The notes: generated by a model from the sequence alone, not told the origin. Shown: positions 1 through 8,441, numbered from the stretch's first letter. The stretch: DNA of 64,000 nt from Streptomyces bungoensis (GCF_001514215.1 NZ_KQ948863.1:163663-227662), one strand, 5' to 3'. A program made the numbers and translations.

Positions 1-1
1 G

Positions 2-175
2 AGGCCCGGTCGGCCTGCCCGGCCCTCACTGACCGGTTCGGTTCTCTATGAGCGGTGCTCGGCCGGCACTCATGCCGAGGTCACCCTTGGCGAGCCCCGC
101 TTCATCTTCTTGCAGACCTACATTTCCCTCGGGGAAACCCTGACCTTGGGCGCTCCTGAGGTCGGCGAGGCCTGA
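2..175 (+). CDS. C-terminal end of an unidentified protein (5' truncated by the window edge)
   Basis: An open frame enters from the left edge and ends at TGA 173-175 after 57 codons. It has normal amino-acid composition (…FLQTYISLGETLTLGAP…). I do not recognise the family. It is followed directly by degenerate sequence and an IS1380 relic, so it may itself be disrupted. Low confidence because only the tail is visible. Confidence 0.3.
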   Translation, partial: RPGRPARPSLTGSVLYERCSAGTHAEVTLGEPRFIFLQTYISLGETLTLGAPEVGEA

Positions 176-639
176 CGCTTCGCCGAAGGCACGCCGGGCC
201 GGGGCCACCCGCCTGCCGACTGGGCCGTGCGATTACTGCGCTGCACTCCTCAGCCGATTGGCAGCACTTGCACCCTTCACCACCGGGAGCAGGGCCGCGG
301 CCATGACCGCCGGCATGCTCTGCAGTGGGCTGTCCTCGCCGGCGGCCTCTGCCTCTTCGACCGGGCGTGCAGCACGCGATCGGCCGGGTCCAGGCCCCGG
401 ACCGTGCGCCGCCGTACGCTGCCGGTCAGCGGTGTCAGCCACAGGTCGGCGTGCGACTGGAGCATTCCTTCGGGGACCGGTAGTCAAGCACGGTGCCGCG
501 CGGCACCGTGCCGGTGCCAGGGTGGTCCGCGGTGCCGGGTCGCCCGTCCAGGCCGACGGTGTGCACGTGGCATAGGAACGCGAGCCGGGCCGCGCCCGGC
601 CCGGCGTCCTGCGCCGGGCCTTCGTGGAGCACGGTGGCC

Positions 640-1561
640 TTGAAGGGGCAAGAAGACGTTCGGCCACCACCCGCTGATGGGGTTCGTCGGCCACGGCCGC
701 GGCGGGTCCGGTGAGCCGGTCGTGGGCCTGCTGCGGCCCGGCAACGCGGGCTCCAACACCGCCGCCGGCCACATCGAGGCCACCAGGCTGGCCCTGGTCC
801 AGCTCCCAAAAACGACTCCGGCGCGGCCGGCAGACGCTGATCCGCACCGACTCCGGCGGCGGCACCACGAGTTCGTCGCCTGGCTCGCCCAGCGCGGAAG
901 GTGGCTGTCGTACTCGGTCGGCATGACCATCACCGATGCCATCCACCAGGCCGTCCTGAAGATCCCGGCCTTGGCCTGGACGCCCGCAGTGGAACCTGAC
1001 GGCGAGATCCGCGACGGCGCCTGGGCCGCCGAACTCGCCGGCGACTGCCTGACCAGCTGGCCGAAGGGGCTACGGCTGATCCTGCGCAAGGAACGGCCGC
1101 ACCCCGGTGCCCAACTGTGCTTCACCGACGCCGACGGCATGCGGTTGACCTGCTTCGCCACCAACACGGCCAGCGAGGCGATCGCCGCCCTCGAACTGCG
1201 CCACCGGCAGCGGGCCCGGGCCGAGGACCGCATCCGCGCCGCCCGCGTCACCGGCCTGCGCAACCTCCCCCTCCACGAGGCCGCACAGAACCAGATCTGG
1301 CTGGAGATCGTCCAGATCGCCCTTGACCTGCTCGCCTGGATGCCCCTGCTCGCCCTCATCGGCCAGGCCCGGCTCTGGGAGCCCCGCCGCCTGCGGCTTC
1401 GGCTGTTCTCCACCGCTGCTCAGCTCGTCACCACCGGCCGCCGCTGCTACCTCCGCTTCACCGGGCACTGGCCCTGGAACGACGTGATCACCGATGCCCT
1501 GGACCGGCTCCACGCCCTCCCGAACCCCGGCTCAACAGCAGCGTTCCGTCCCTACGAGTAG
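640..1561 (+). pseudogene. IS1380-family transposase relic (DDE group 1), frameshifted and 5' truncated
   Basis: Two reading frames together give the middle and C-terminus of an IS1380 transposase. A short stretch encodes the FGHHPL motif near 655, followed by GLLRPGNAGSNTAA and LIRTDS-like DDE-core sequence in a second frame (about 835-860). The C-terminal part (LTCFATNT, ELRHRQRARAEDRIR, LPLHEAAQNQIWLEI) runs to the stop at 1559-1561. At least one frameshift near 820-850 separates the catalytic Asp region from the rest, and the N-terminal third is missing or unrecognisable, so the element cannot be active. No terminal repeats were found. Confidence 0.75.
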
Positions 1562-1842
1562 CACCACCCCGACCGGAGCCGTGGAACCCGGCGCACACCC
1601 GACGCGACAGCCGGGCGCTCAGCCTGCCCAGACTCCGAAAACCAGCTGCCGTGTCAAAGCCCAGCTTGGTCATTCTCCGAGCCGGGCTTTTTCTCTCGCT
1701 GGCCGCCACAGTGACCGTGCCCACGCCCACGCAACGGGGCATTCGACGGTGCCCCGCAGGACCTCAACCCTGCCCACAAGGCTCTGGTGGTGTCCCCATC
1801 GGCCGTGCGACGGTGAGCCTTCGAACCGCTGGAGGAAAAGGT

Positions 1843-3273
1843 ATGAGGCTGGCCCGCGACGAGGGCGTCATGACGGTGAAGGGGCAGGCACCCCAGCGGC
1901 CGCGAGTGGCTCCTTCCTCCGCCGGAGCGACCGTGCAACGGATGCTCGCCCTCCAGAGCGCCGCCGGGAACAGGGCCGTGGCCGAGATGGTGCGGCGTGG
2001 CGGGCCGCCGGAGGCGCAGGCGCCCCATCAGCACGGTCCGGCGTGCGGGCACCGGGCGCAGGCGGCGGCTGTGCAGCGGTCCGCGACCGATGTCACCGTG
2101 GCGCGGGCCGAGGACGAGCACGGGCATGCGCACGGTCACGACACCGGGCCGGAGGGGCAGAGCGCGCTGTTGGCCGCCGCCATGAAGTCGTCGAGCGAGG
2201 CGCTGCCCTCGTCGGTTGTGGCGAAGGCGGGGGCGTTTTACCAGAACGACGCCCTCGCTTCCACGCGCGTCCACCGCGACGTGGTGGCCCAGCGTGCCAC
2301 GGAGGCCATGGGGGCCGCGGCCATGACCGTCGGCAACCACATCTTCCTCTCCGCCGGGGCCGCCGCCAGCGAGAAGCTGATCGGCCACGAACTCAGCCAC
2401 GTCGACAAGAACCTCAAGGGCGTGCCCGAGACGGGCCACAGCAACGGCGCCGGAGTCACCGTCACCAACCCGCGCCAGGACTCCGAACGGGCCGCCGAGC
2501 GGGACGGTAACGCCTACGCCGCCGGTCAGCGGACCGCCCCGTCCCTCGTCGCGTCGCAGCCGGGGGCGAACGCCTCCGCCGGGCCCGTGCAGCGGATGCT
2601 GGAGGAAGGACAGTCGTCGGAGGAAGGGCGGCGGATCGCCCTCCAGGACGGTCCGCTGGAACTCAGCGGTGAGGACCACATCGCGTCGCTGCCCGAGGAC
2701 AGCGAACAGGAAGTGATCCTCCAGCGCGGCATCACGCCCACGCAGCGGAAGGCCATGGAGAAGGAGGTCATCCGCGGCTCCTTCATAAGCCTTTCGAAGA
2801 TGACGGCGAAGCCCGACGAGGATGCCACGAAGCCCGATCCCGAGCATGTCCGGGGATACGTGAACCAGGAGCGCAACGACGATGTCGCCAAGCTCATCGA
2901 GTTCTCGACGAAGTCCGATATCGCCACCGGGTTCGCCGCGGAAGCCTCCTTCGGCATCGTGCTCACCATCAAGATCAAGAGGAAGTACCTGGCGAAGGGC
3001 GCGACCGGTAGCGAGAGCGGCTGGATCGCGCGGCAGGGAGCGCCCTACGACATCGTCGGGATCGAGCGGAAGGACCGGGGGGTGGAGAAACTGGCTCCGC
3101 TGACCGAGGGGGAGTTCCGCGAGGTGGTCAAGAAGGAGGAGATGGCCGAGTTCCTTCTCAAGGTGCAGGATCCGATGGCCATGGCGCAGCATATGAGCTC
3201 GATCGAACCTGCGAGGAAATTGGCCGAGGCGCAGAAGATCGTCGCCTACAAAAAGGCGATGTACGGGTCCTGA
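1843..3273 (+). CDS. DUF4157 (HELSH) protein with ADP-ribosyltransferase-like C-terminus; candidate eCIS effector/toxin
   Basis: 476 residues from ATG 1843, which has GGAGGAAAAGG just upstream; the frame extends further 5' but without an RBS. Residues about 27-48 carry the VQRMLALQSAAGNRAV-type motif common at the start of actinobacterial DUF4157 proteins. A His-rich stretch follows, then the DUF4157 domain with HELSH at 182-186. The C-terminal 180 residues differ: R295 (LQRG), FST at 354-356 followed by SDIATGFA, then E391 in SESGW, and a Lys-rich tail. The order R…ST…E, with A-x-x-F-A after the ST motif, fits the R-S-E class of ADP-ribosyltransferases; this is inference from pattern only. 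DUF4157 proteins are known cargo of extracellular contractile injection systems, but no sheath or tube gene lies in the window. No signal peptide. No immunity gene is evident; the next gene is an IS. Confidence 0.7.
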   Translation: MRLARDEGVMTVKGQAPQRPRVAPSSAGATVQRMLALQSAAGNRAVAEMVRRGGPPEAQAPHQHGPACGHRAQAAAVQRSATDVTVARAEDEHGHAHGHDTGPEGQSALLAAAMKSSSEALPSSVVAKAGAFYQNDALASTRVHRDVVAQRATEAMGAAAMTVGNHIFLSAGAAASEKLIGHELSHVDKNLKGVPETGHSNGAGVTVTNPRQDSERAAERDGNAYAAGQRTAPSLVASQPGANASAGPVQRMLEEGQSSEEGRRIALQDGPLELSGEDHIASLPEDSEQEVILQRGITPTQRKAMEKEVIRGSFISLSKMTAKPDEDATKPDPEHVRGYVNQERNDDVAKLIEFSTKSDIATGFAAEASFGIVLTIKIKRKYLAKGATGSESGWIARQGAPYDIVGIERKDRGVEKLAPLTEGEFREVVKKEEMAEFLLKVQDPMAMAQHMSSIEPARKLAEAQKIVAYKKAMYGS

Positions 3274-3284
3274 GCGCTGTCCCG

Positions 3285-4122
3285 TAAATGATCTACGGCA
3301 TGCTGGATGACCAGCATTGTTTCCCCGTCACCCGGCGAGGGCGAGGTCGTGGAGGCGGGCGATGCCGAGCATGGTGTGGTGGACGCCGTCGCCTTTCAGG
3401 CGGCAGTCGCGCAGGATCTTCCAGCTCTTCATGCGGGCGAAGGTGTGCTCGATGCGAGCGCGGACGCGGCGGTGCGAGGCGTCGTGGTCCTCCTTCCAGG
3501 CCGGCAGTTCCTCGTTCTTGTGCCGGCGGTAGTGCGGGATGGTCAGGCCGGGTGCCCCGGTAGCCGCCGTCGGCGATCACCGTGGGGGTTGCGCCGACGG
3601 CGGCCTTGGCGCCGGACTCCTCCCAGGCCCGGCAGTCGTTGCGGTTGCCGGGCAGTGGCTTGCCGACAGCGACGACGAGGCGGGTGTCGGCGTCGACGAC
3701 GACCTGGTGGTTGGTGGAGTAGCGGTAGTTCTTGCTGGAGGCGGCCACGGCTCGGTCGCGGGTGGGGACCAGTGTGCCGTCCACGATGAGCACAGTGTCC
3801 TTGCGGAACCCCGCCGCCGGGGCTAGAGGCCGAGAGCCGCCTTAAGGTGGTCGACGATCCAATCGGCCGCCGACTTGGAGATGCCGAACAGCGGGGCGAG
3901 TCGGCGCAGGGTGAGGTTGGTGCGCCGGTACGCGGCCACCAGCAGCACCCGGTCCTCCAACTGCAGCGACCACGGCCGGCCCTCGCGAACCGGATCGGCC
4001 CCCTCACGCCGCAGCGCGGTGATCAGCTTGGCGAACTGCCGCGGGCTCAACCCGGTGAATGGACCAGTCCGCGAGGGCTCCGACGCCGTGATCACACCAG
4101 CCACAACAAGATCATCTCACTC
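3285..4122. mobile_element. Defective IS5-family insertion sequence (IS427-like group)
   Basis: A transposase in two frames is bracketed by imperfectly similar ends. Reading inward, both carry ATGATCT followed seven bases later by GCTGG (left about 3297-3315, right about 4089-4110 on the other strand). Boundaries are approximate. The element sits 12 bp after the DUF4157 toxin stop. A fragment of a related transposase occurs at 16,728-16,777. Confidence 0.6.
3328..4104 (-). pseudogene. IS5-family transposase, N-terminal HTH and DDE parts in different frames
   Basis: The first part (93 aa from 4104) has the DUF4096-like helix-turn-helix region (LSPRQFAKLI, YRRTNLTLRRLAPLFGISKS) and stops at TAG 3823-3825. 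The DDE part is in another frame (KDTVLIVDGTLVPTRD, NHQVVVDADTRLVVAVGKPLPGNRND, VIADGGYRG). A second shift near 3555 moves the last third (TIPHYRRH…, IEHTFARMKSWKIL, ending LHDLALAG*) to a further frame. The first shift could be the programmed ORFA/ORFB frameshift known for IS427-type elements. The second destroys the catalytic C-terminus, so the protein is probably dead. Confidence 0.75.
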
Positions 4123-4684
4123 CTGACCTGCAGTTACGTAACAACCTCTAGTCTGGGGCCGATCTCGGGGCGTGCCGCCTTGAGTTCTTCGAACCGTGTA
4201 CGTCGAAGCCGCATCGCTACCCACCACGCACCCCAGCTCCCATCGCGTCCGCCGTCGACCCACGCACCGTGGAGCGGGCGTGGTTCCTGGCGTCCAGGTG
4301 GAGCGCGCCACTGTACGAACGACCTGGACGCCATGGGCCGCGTCTGCTCGGCTCTGCCTGGGTCGATGGTGTGCGGGATGGGAGCACCCCGCGCACGCCA
4401 CTACGGACCCGCGGGTAGGAACGGCGCCCCCGCCATCAGCTGGAGTACTAGGCGGTCTCTCATACGGTACGGAGAGACCGTTGGAGCGGAAGCCGGTGGC
4501 CAAGGATCAGGAGAACGCAGAGGCCGACGCTGGAGCCGTGGGCTGACGTTTCCGGTGTGTATGTTGCGAGGCTCGGTAGCCGGCGCATACCCGGTGTCCC
4601 GTAGTGCCGGACGTACGACCCGGGCCGGGACGTCGAGTATCCCGGCAGCGAGGTGTACTTCCCACCGGTCGCGAATCGGCTCGA
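4123..4684. other. Gap: no supported gene
   Basis: Several long open frames exist on both strands, but all are Arg/Pro/Ser-rich and look like shadows in high-GC DNA. No RBS-start-family combination was convincing. The stretch lies between an IS5 relic and a second transposase remnant and is probably decayed mobile DNA. Confidence 0.5.
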
Positions 4685-4860
4685 CTATCTGCGCAGCGTC
4701 GTCGGCACCTGCAGGCTGGCACCGAGCTGGTCAGCGCCCGGGACCTGCGAGGTCCTCTGCGGCCGTGTTGGTTGCTCTGGGATCAGCGGCTTCGCAATGT
4801 CCCACAGCCCGTCCGGCACGATCCAACTCCACGTTCCCCGCCCCATACCGGGTCAACGTC
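4685..4860 (-). pseudogene. N-terminal remnant of a second IS5-type transposase
   Basis: Reading leftward, the translation WIVPDGLWDIAKPLIP is the conserved N-terminal opening of IS5-group transposases. The sequence then loses similarity and ends at TAG 4685-4687. No DDE domain follows. It differs from the transposase at 3328-4104, so it marks a separate insertion that has almost completely decayed. Confidence 0.6.
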
Positions 4861-4983
4861 CGCCTCAGCACATAGGACACGGTCTACGGGGGTGATGGGG
4901 GTGATCGGATTCGCCAGGTGTAAAGAAACGCGCCTTGCTGCTCACCGTACTGGTCCGTCGGCGGAGCATTACCAAGGATCGGG

Positions 4984-6369
4984 TTAACGATTCTTTACGT
5001 CCCACAGACTGCGTACGACCCAGCCTTTGTTCACAAATTCGAAGCCGTATCGATTCAAAAGATCTGTCGACGCCTCCGAAGTGAGAGGGTGACTCTCTTC
5101 ACCCTTGCGAGCAATGGTGCCAGCAACACCCGCCCCATGATCACCAAAGCTCCACCACATGGTGACATAGCGAGGATCTCTGACATGCTCGGCAATGGAA
5201 TTATTCTCGTGAATGCGACCCTGGTAAGTGACATATTGGTCACCACCTTGGACCGCCCATTCCGGTGCCCTCTTATGACTCTTCCAAGAGTATGACTGCG
5301 GCGATCCGAAGGCTCCCATACTCAGCCTGTCGACGCGAGCAATAGCAGCGCTCGCCCGAACCTGAAGCTGATCGAATGTCGTGTTCGTAGGGACTTCTAC
5401 GATCCTGTCAGTTGTGAACGTCTGATGTGCAGCAAGGTAGTTTCCAAATACCGCCCAACTGCCGGCTTGCACCATTTGTAGGGGGTGGCTGACCTCACGG
5501 CGGGAAATCTGGTTCCCAGACTCCACATCACTACGCCACTGCGGAGTCGTTCGCTCCGCTGGGCTTACCTGTACAACGCGACCCATGATGTGGAACTCAG
5601 GAGCCAAAATGAAAAGACCAACGTCGCTGCGGTTCTCGAATCTGATGCTTACCGGAAGGGCGAATGCCGCTTTATTTCCTGCAAGGACAGGGTCGCCCAT
5701 AGAAACGTCAAGTAGAGGGTTTGGATCGGTGTGGTAAGGCTGATACAGCTGCGTGTAGCCGAAGTTGGCCACGGCGATAGCCGCGGAAACGATCACTGCC
5801 GCGGCAACCCTTTTAGGAGCAGGGATAACGACTGACGTGCGGTAGATCCTCACAGCTGACCATCCGCCCCCTACCGTGAGGGCGGCCCACAGCAGCGGAT
5901 AGCCAACCGAATCCCCATCCTGCAACGTGACGACCAGCAGCATCAGATTCGCTACAGCTGCAACGGCGCTCCCGAGCAATGCGCCCAACCCAGAGTGGGT
6001 AAAACTTCTGTAGACCCAATGGTCGATCGCAGCAATCGCACCCAGCAAGACAGTTGCCGATGCCAGAATCATGAGGGCGCCAGTGAAGCGCCAGGTGTAC
6101 GCCAGCGCCCTACTGGCGTCTTCCACGCCGAAAAAACAGAGAAAACCTGACGTGACCAAAAGCACTGCGACGATCAGAAGTAACGATGAGACTGAACGTC
6201 CCCTGAGATTGGGAGTATGCGCCACGGATACACGAGCAGCGGATCTAGATCGTCTAGCCTTTCGCATGAGCAAGGCGTGCTTCGGTGACCGTGGTTGCAG
6301 ACCAACGCGAGGTGTGCGATGCAGTGGCATAACAACACTTTCACCCATCGCGCCCCCGCTGTGACGCAC
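4984..6369 (-). CDS. Membrane protein with four predicted TM helices and a large extracytoplasmic domain, unknown function
   Basis: 461 residues if started at GTG 6369 (AAGG six bases upstream); ATGs at 6348 and 6330 are alternatives. A basic N-terminus with RKARRSRSAAR is followed by four hydrophobic segments at about residues 58-80, 90-118, 128-150 and 185-205. A soluble domain of about 250 residues follows, probably outside the membrane, with no Cys pairs or known motif that I recognise. Base composition is visibly less GC-rich than the neighbours, with many A/T-ending codons, which suggests recent acquisition. No partner gene; IS remnants lie downstream. A real protein by length and composition, function unknown. 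Confidence 0.75.
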   Translation of the reverse strand: MRHSGGAMGESVVMPLHRTPRVGLQPRSPKHALLMRKARRSRSAARVSVAHTPNLRGRSVSSLLLIVAVLLVTSGFLCFFGVEDASRALAYTWRFTGALMILASATVLLGAIAAIDHWVYRSFTHSGLGALLGSAVAAVANLMLLVVTLQDGDSVGYPLLWAALTVGGGWSAVRIYRTSVVIPAPKRVAAAVIVSAAIAVANFGYTQLYQPYHTDPNPLLDVSMGDPVLAGNKAAFALPVSIRFENRSDVGLFILAPEFHIMGRVVQVSPAERTTPQWRSDVESGNQISRREVSHPLQMVQAGSWAVFGNYLAAHQTFTTDRIVEVPTNTTFDQLQVRASAAIARVDRLSMGAFGSPQSYSWKSHKRAPEWAVQGGDQYVTYQGRIHENNSIAEHVRDPRYVTMWWSFGDHGAGVAGTIARKGEESHPLTSEASTDLLNRYGFEFVNKGWVVRSLWDVKNR

Positions 6370-6383
6370 GACAGGCCTTCATG

Positions 6384-6398
6384 CGGAGGTAACCTCCG
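6384..6398. promoter_or_regulatory. 7-bp inverted repeat upstream of the membrane protein
   Basis: CGGAGGT-A-ACCTCCG, perfect arms with a one-base centre, 15 bp before the probable start at 6369. It could be a repressor operator. On the minus strand it also places a GGAGG Shine-Dalgarno-like sequence in a small hairpin. No regulator is linked. Confidence 0.35.
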
Positions 6399-6451
6399 TG
6401 GACGCCGGGTGCTCGACGTCCCGCTCGCCGACCTCGTCCGCTGAAAGCGAA

Positions 6452-6482
6452 GGCCCGGCCGGCAGCGGTCACCGACCGGGCC
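6452..6482 (-). terminator. Hairpin terminator after the 42-aa ORF
   Basis: GGCCCGGCCGG (6452-6462) pairs with CCGACCGGGCC (6472-6482), 10 of 11 Watson-Crick plus one G·U, nine-base loop. It lies 14 bp past the stop of the small leftward gene, as expected for the end of that operon. There is no U-tract, which is normal for Streptomyces. Confidence 0.6.
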
Positions 6483-6495
6483 AGACCTCACACGC

Positions 6496-6624
6496 TCAGG
6501 TCTTCGGCTGGACGATGAACGCCTGCACCGGCCTGCTCTCCCGTGGGTCGCGCGACTCCGACTGCTGCCTGCGCTTCCACGCCGCCACCAGGTCCGCGTA
6601 CGGCGGGTCGATCCACTCCACCAT
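6496..6624 (-). CDS. Small 42-residue protein, unknown
   Basis: ATG 6624 with a GAGGAG ribosome-binding site about nine bases upstream; the gene begins 14 bp after the methyltransferase stop and is followed by a terminator hairpin. The product begins MVEWIDPPYADLVAAWKRRQ and ends in FIVQPKT. It has a plausible amphipathic helix and no signal peptide. Position as the last gene of the leftward cluster supports it. No family recognised. Confidence 0.45.
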   Translation of the reverse strand: MVEWIDPPYADLVAAWKRRQQSESRDPRESRPVQAFIVQPKT

Positions 6625-6638
6625 GTCAGGGGCTCTCC

Positions 6639-7307
6639 TCAACCGCGGGCTGAGACGATAAGTGTTCCGACCCTGCGCGGCCCGGGCGGCGCAGGCAGCA
6701 GCGCCGCCCGCGTGTCCACGAACCCCTGCTCGGCGAGCAGTTGCTCCCACATACGCAGCTCGTAGTCCCAGCGTTTCACCACGAGCGGGTCCTCGTCCGG
6801 GCCGCGGGGGATGTACGAGGCCTGGCAGCCGTAGCAGCCCGCGACGGGCGGCCGCTGCGAGAAGACGAGCCGGCCGCCCGGCCGCAGCCGCTCACGGATG
6901 GCGGGCAGCAGCAGGTCGGGGTCGGTGAACCACAGCGCCCCGTACACCGAGTACACCGCGTCGAACGTCTCGTCGGTCGACTGCAGGAAGGCCCGCGCCT
7001 CGGCCTGTCGCAGCTCCAGCCCGGCGAGGAGGCCCCAGCGGTTCCGGGCCGCGAGGAGCTGTGCGTGCGATAGGTCGATGCCGAGGGCGCGCATGCCTAT
7101 GGCGGCCAGGTGTGCGGCGTTGCCGCCCTTACCACAGCCCAGGTCCAGGACTCGGCCGCCGGCCGTCGCATCGAGGAGTTCTGCGCCGGGGCCGTGGTCG
7201 GGGTACTGCGTCCAGTTGAACCAGGTGGTCTCGCCGTGGGCGTTCGTCTGGCGGCGCTCCGGTCGCTGCCGCGCGTAGGTGTCCCAGGCGATTGCCGTGT
7301 CGGTCAC
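6639..7307 (-). CDS. Class I SAM-dependent methyltransferase
   Basis: 222 residues from GTG 7307; the frame continues upstream but loses normal composition there. Residues about 52-65 hold SAM-binding motif I (GGRVLDLGCGKGGNAA), followed by LGIDLSHAQL with the ribose-binding acidic residue, the FDAVYSVYGALWF motif II region and LRPGGRLVFS (motif III). C-terminal CYGCQ could bind a metal or be part of the acceptor site. Small-molecule or peptide substrate unknown. It is downstream of a GRDP-like gene and two small ORFs in the same direction, separated from them by a strong hairpin, so it may be partly attenuated. Confidence 0.8.
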   Translation of the reverse strand: MTDTAIAWDTYARQRPERRQTNAHGETTWFNWTQYPDHGPGAELLDATAGGRVLDLGCGKGGNAAHLAAIGMRALGIDLSHAQLLAARNRWGLLAGLELRQAEARAFLQSTDETFDAVYSVYGALWFTDPDLLLPAIRERLRPGGRLVFSQRPPVAGCYGCQASYIPRGPDEDPLVVKRWDYELRMWEQLLAEQGFVDTRAALLPAPPGPRRVGTLIVSARG

Positions 7308-7326
7308 TGCTGCTCCGCTCTGTGGG

Positions 7327-7358
7327 CCAGCCGCCCGGTCGTGAGACCGGACGGCTGG
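7327..7358 (-). terminator. Strong hairpin between the GRDP-like gene and the methyltransferase
   Basis: CCAGCCGCCCGGTC (7327-7340) and GACCGGACGGCTGG (7345-7358) pair at 13 of 14 positions around a GTGA loop. It fills most of the 77-bp gap inside the leftward cluster. It is either an intrinsic terminator or an attenuator that lowers methyltransferase expression. Confidence 0.6.
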
Positions 7359-7384
7359 AGTGTCGTACGGATGGTGCGGAGGTG

Positions 7385-7846
7385 TCAGCCTTTGGGGCTG
7401 CCGGTGCATCCGGCGTGGCACTGGGTGCACTTGCCCGCGGCGGGCCACAGCTCCTCGTCGACCTGGAAGCCGGCGGCGCGGATCGCGGTGAGGGTCCGCT
7501 GCCGGGTGGCTTGCGGGCCTCCGGGCATCTCCTCGTCCTCGTCGGTGGGAAGGTGGTGGACGAAGCGGCCGATGACGCGCTGGCAGAACTCGGAGTACTC
7601 GGCGGTGTGCAGGATGAACGCGTGCCAGCCGTAGTCGACCAGCTCGCTCGGGGCGAGGGACTGCCCCGGCTGCCGGCCGGACGCGGCGATGAACGCGACG
7701 GCCTGGCCGACGATGCGGCGCGCGGTCGCCGTGTCCACGTCCGGGTGGTCGGTGGTGGCGCGGCGGGTGAGGCGGTGGGCCGCCTCGGGGCTGAGCAGGG
7801 TGAGCGCGTCGGTGACGCCTACGGGACGCTCTAACGTGACGGTCAC
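7385..7846 (-). CDS. Glycine-rich-domain-containing-protein-like (GRDP-like) protein with C-terminal Cys motif
   Basis: 153 residues from GTG 7846, which overlaps the upstream stop as GTGA, so translation is probably coupled. The central part (PSELVDYGWHAFILHTAEY, FCQRVIGRFVHH) is the signature of the bacterial GRDP-like family of unknown function. The C-terminus is KCTQCHAGCTGSPKG, a C-x2-C-x3-C cluster that could be a metal site or an exposed modification site. The downstream methyltransferase and the upstream Trp/Cys-rich ORF make a peptide-modification role conceivable, but nothing shows it directly. Confidence 0.7.
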   Translation of the reverse strand: MTVTLERPVGVTDALTLLSPEAAHRLTRRATTDHPDVDTATARRIVGQAVAFIAASGRQPGQSLAPSELVDYGWHAFILHTAEYSEFCQRVIGRFVHHLPTDEDEEMPGGPQATRQRTLTAIRAAGFQVDEELWPAAGKCTQCHAGCTGSPKG

Positions 7847-8134
7847 GTGACTCTCCCGTCGTGGACGGATGCCCTCTGGGCGGAGGGCCTGGTCCCGCTC
7901 GCCTCGCCGGAGTTTCTAGCGGAAAACGGGCGGGAGTTCGTGGTGGCGGCCGCACAGCTTGGGCAGGCGTACACCTCGTTGTCGAGGACGTGGGCGCCGA
8001 TGGCGCCTCGAGCCATGCCGGCGCTAGTGCCGCCAGAGCGGAGCAGGGTCGCGCCATACCAGCAGCAGGCCCATCCGGAGTACTGCGCACGGTTCAGCTC
8101 GGTTGCCGGGGGGTGGCTTTACGACGGTGTTCAC
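7843..8134 (-). pseudogene. Small Trp/Cys-rich protein, frameshifted
   Basis: GTG 8134 overlaps the preceding stop as GTGA and starts VNTVVKPPPG. In that frame translation soon runs into an unrelated tail. One base shift in the run of six G/C at about 8,106-8,111 restores ATELNRAQYSGWACCWYG…, then AHVLDNEVYACPSCAA, ending at TGA 7843-7845, which itself overlaps the next start as GTGA. The WAC(C/V)W…EVYACPxC pattern is a recurring short Streptomyces protein with two Cys pairs, probably zinc-binding. Coupling at both ends argues that the second frame is the true one and that the shift is a recent mutation or sequencing error. Confidence 0.5.
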
Positions 8135-8318
8135 CCCGCTTGCTCCTCGCCGATCCGCGGCCCGAACGCCTCCGCGATCGCTGCGAGGAGCGCCTGTGGG
8201 TCGGTGAGCCAGCCGTCCTCCCCGTGGAAGATCCGCCAATGCGGCCCGGGTCCGTCTGTGCGCCGGGACGGTGGGACCCTGGTTCGGCGCGGCCCGCTGC
8301 CGCGGTGAACGACGACAT
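8131..8318 (-). pseudogene. Short ORF ahead of the Trp/Cys-rich gene, probably frameshifted
   Basis: The end of this frame (GPGPHWRIFHGEDGWLTDPQ, ALLAAIAEAFGPRIGEEQAG) has normal composition and its TGA overlaps the next GTG. No good start is in frame. An ATG at 8318 begins MSSFTAAAGRAEP in another frame, so a frameshift between about 8,230 and 8,290 is likely. Family unknown. Confidence 0.4.
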
Positions 8319-8441
8319 CCGCAGGCTGATGTTGCCGCTGGCGGCCCCTTGAAGTCAGAGGACCGAGCCGTCTACCAGCAACTGATCGCGGAGTGGGCGG
8401 CCGCCGTGCGCGTCGGCGTCGTCGAGGCGGCATGACGAAGA

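Noticed and set aside
233..480. Leftward frames with fragments such as LWLTPLTGSVRRRTVRG and MPAVMAAALLPVVKGAS
   Set aside because: They need a frameshift to join, match no family I know, and sit beside an IS1380 relic; could equally be shadows of decayed sequence.
3847..4875. 342-codon rightward open frame
   Set aside because: It runs antisense through the IS5 transposase and on through decayed DNA; composition is Arg/Ser/Pro-rich and there is no RBS.
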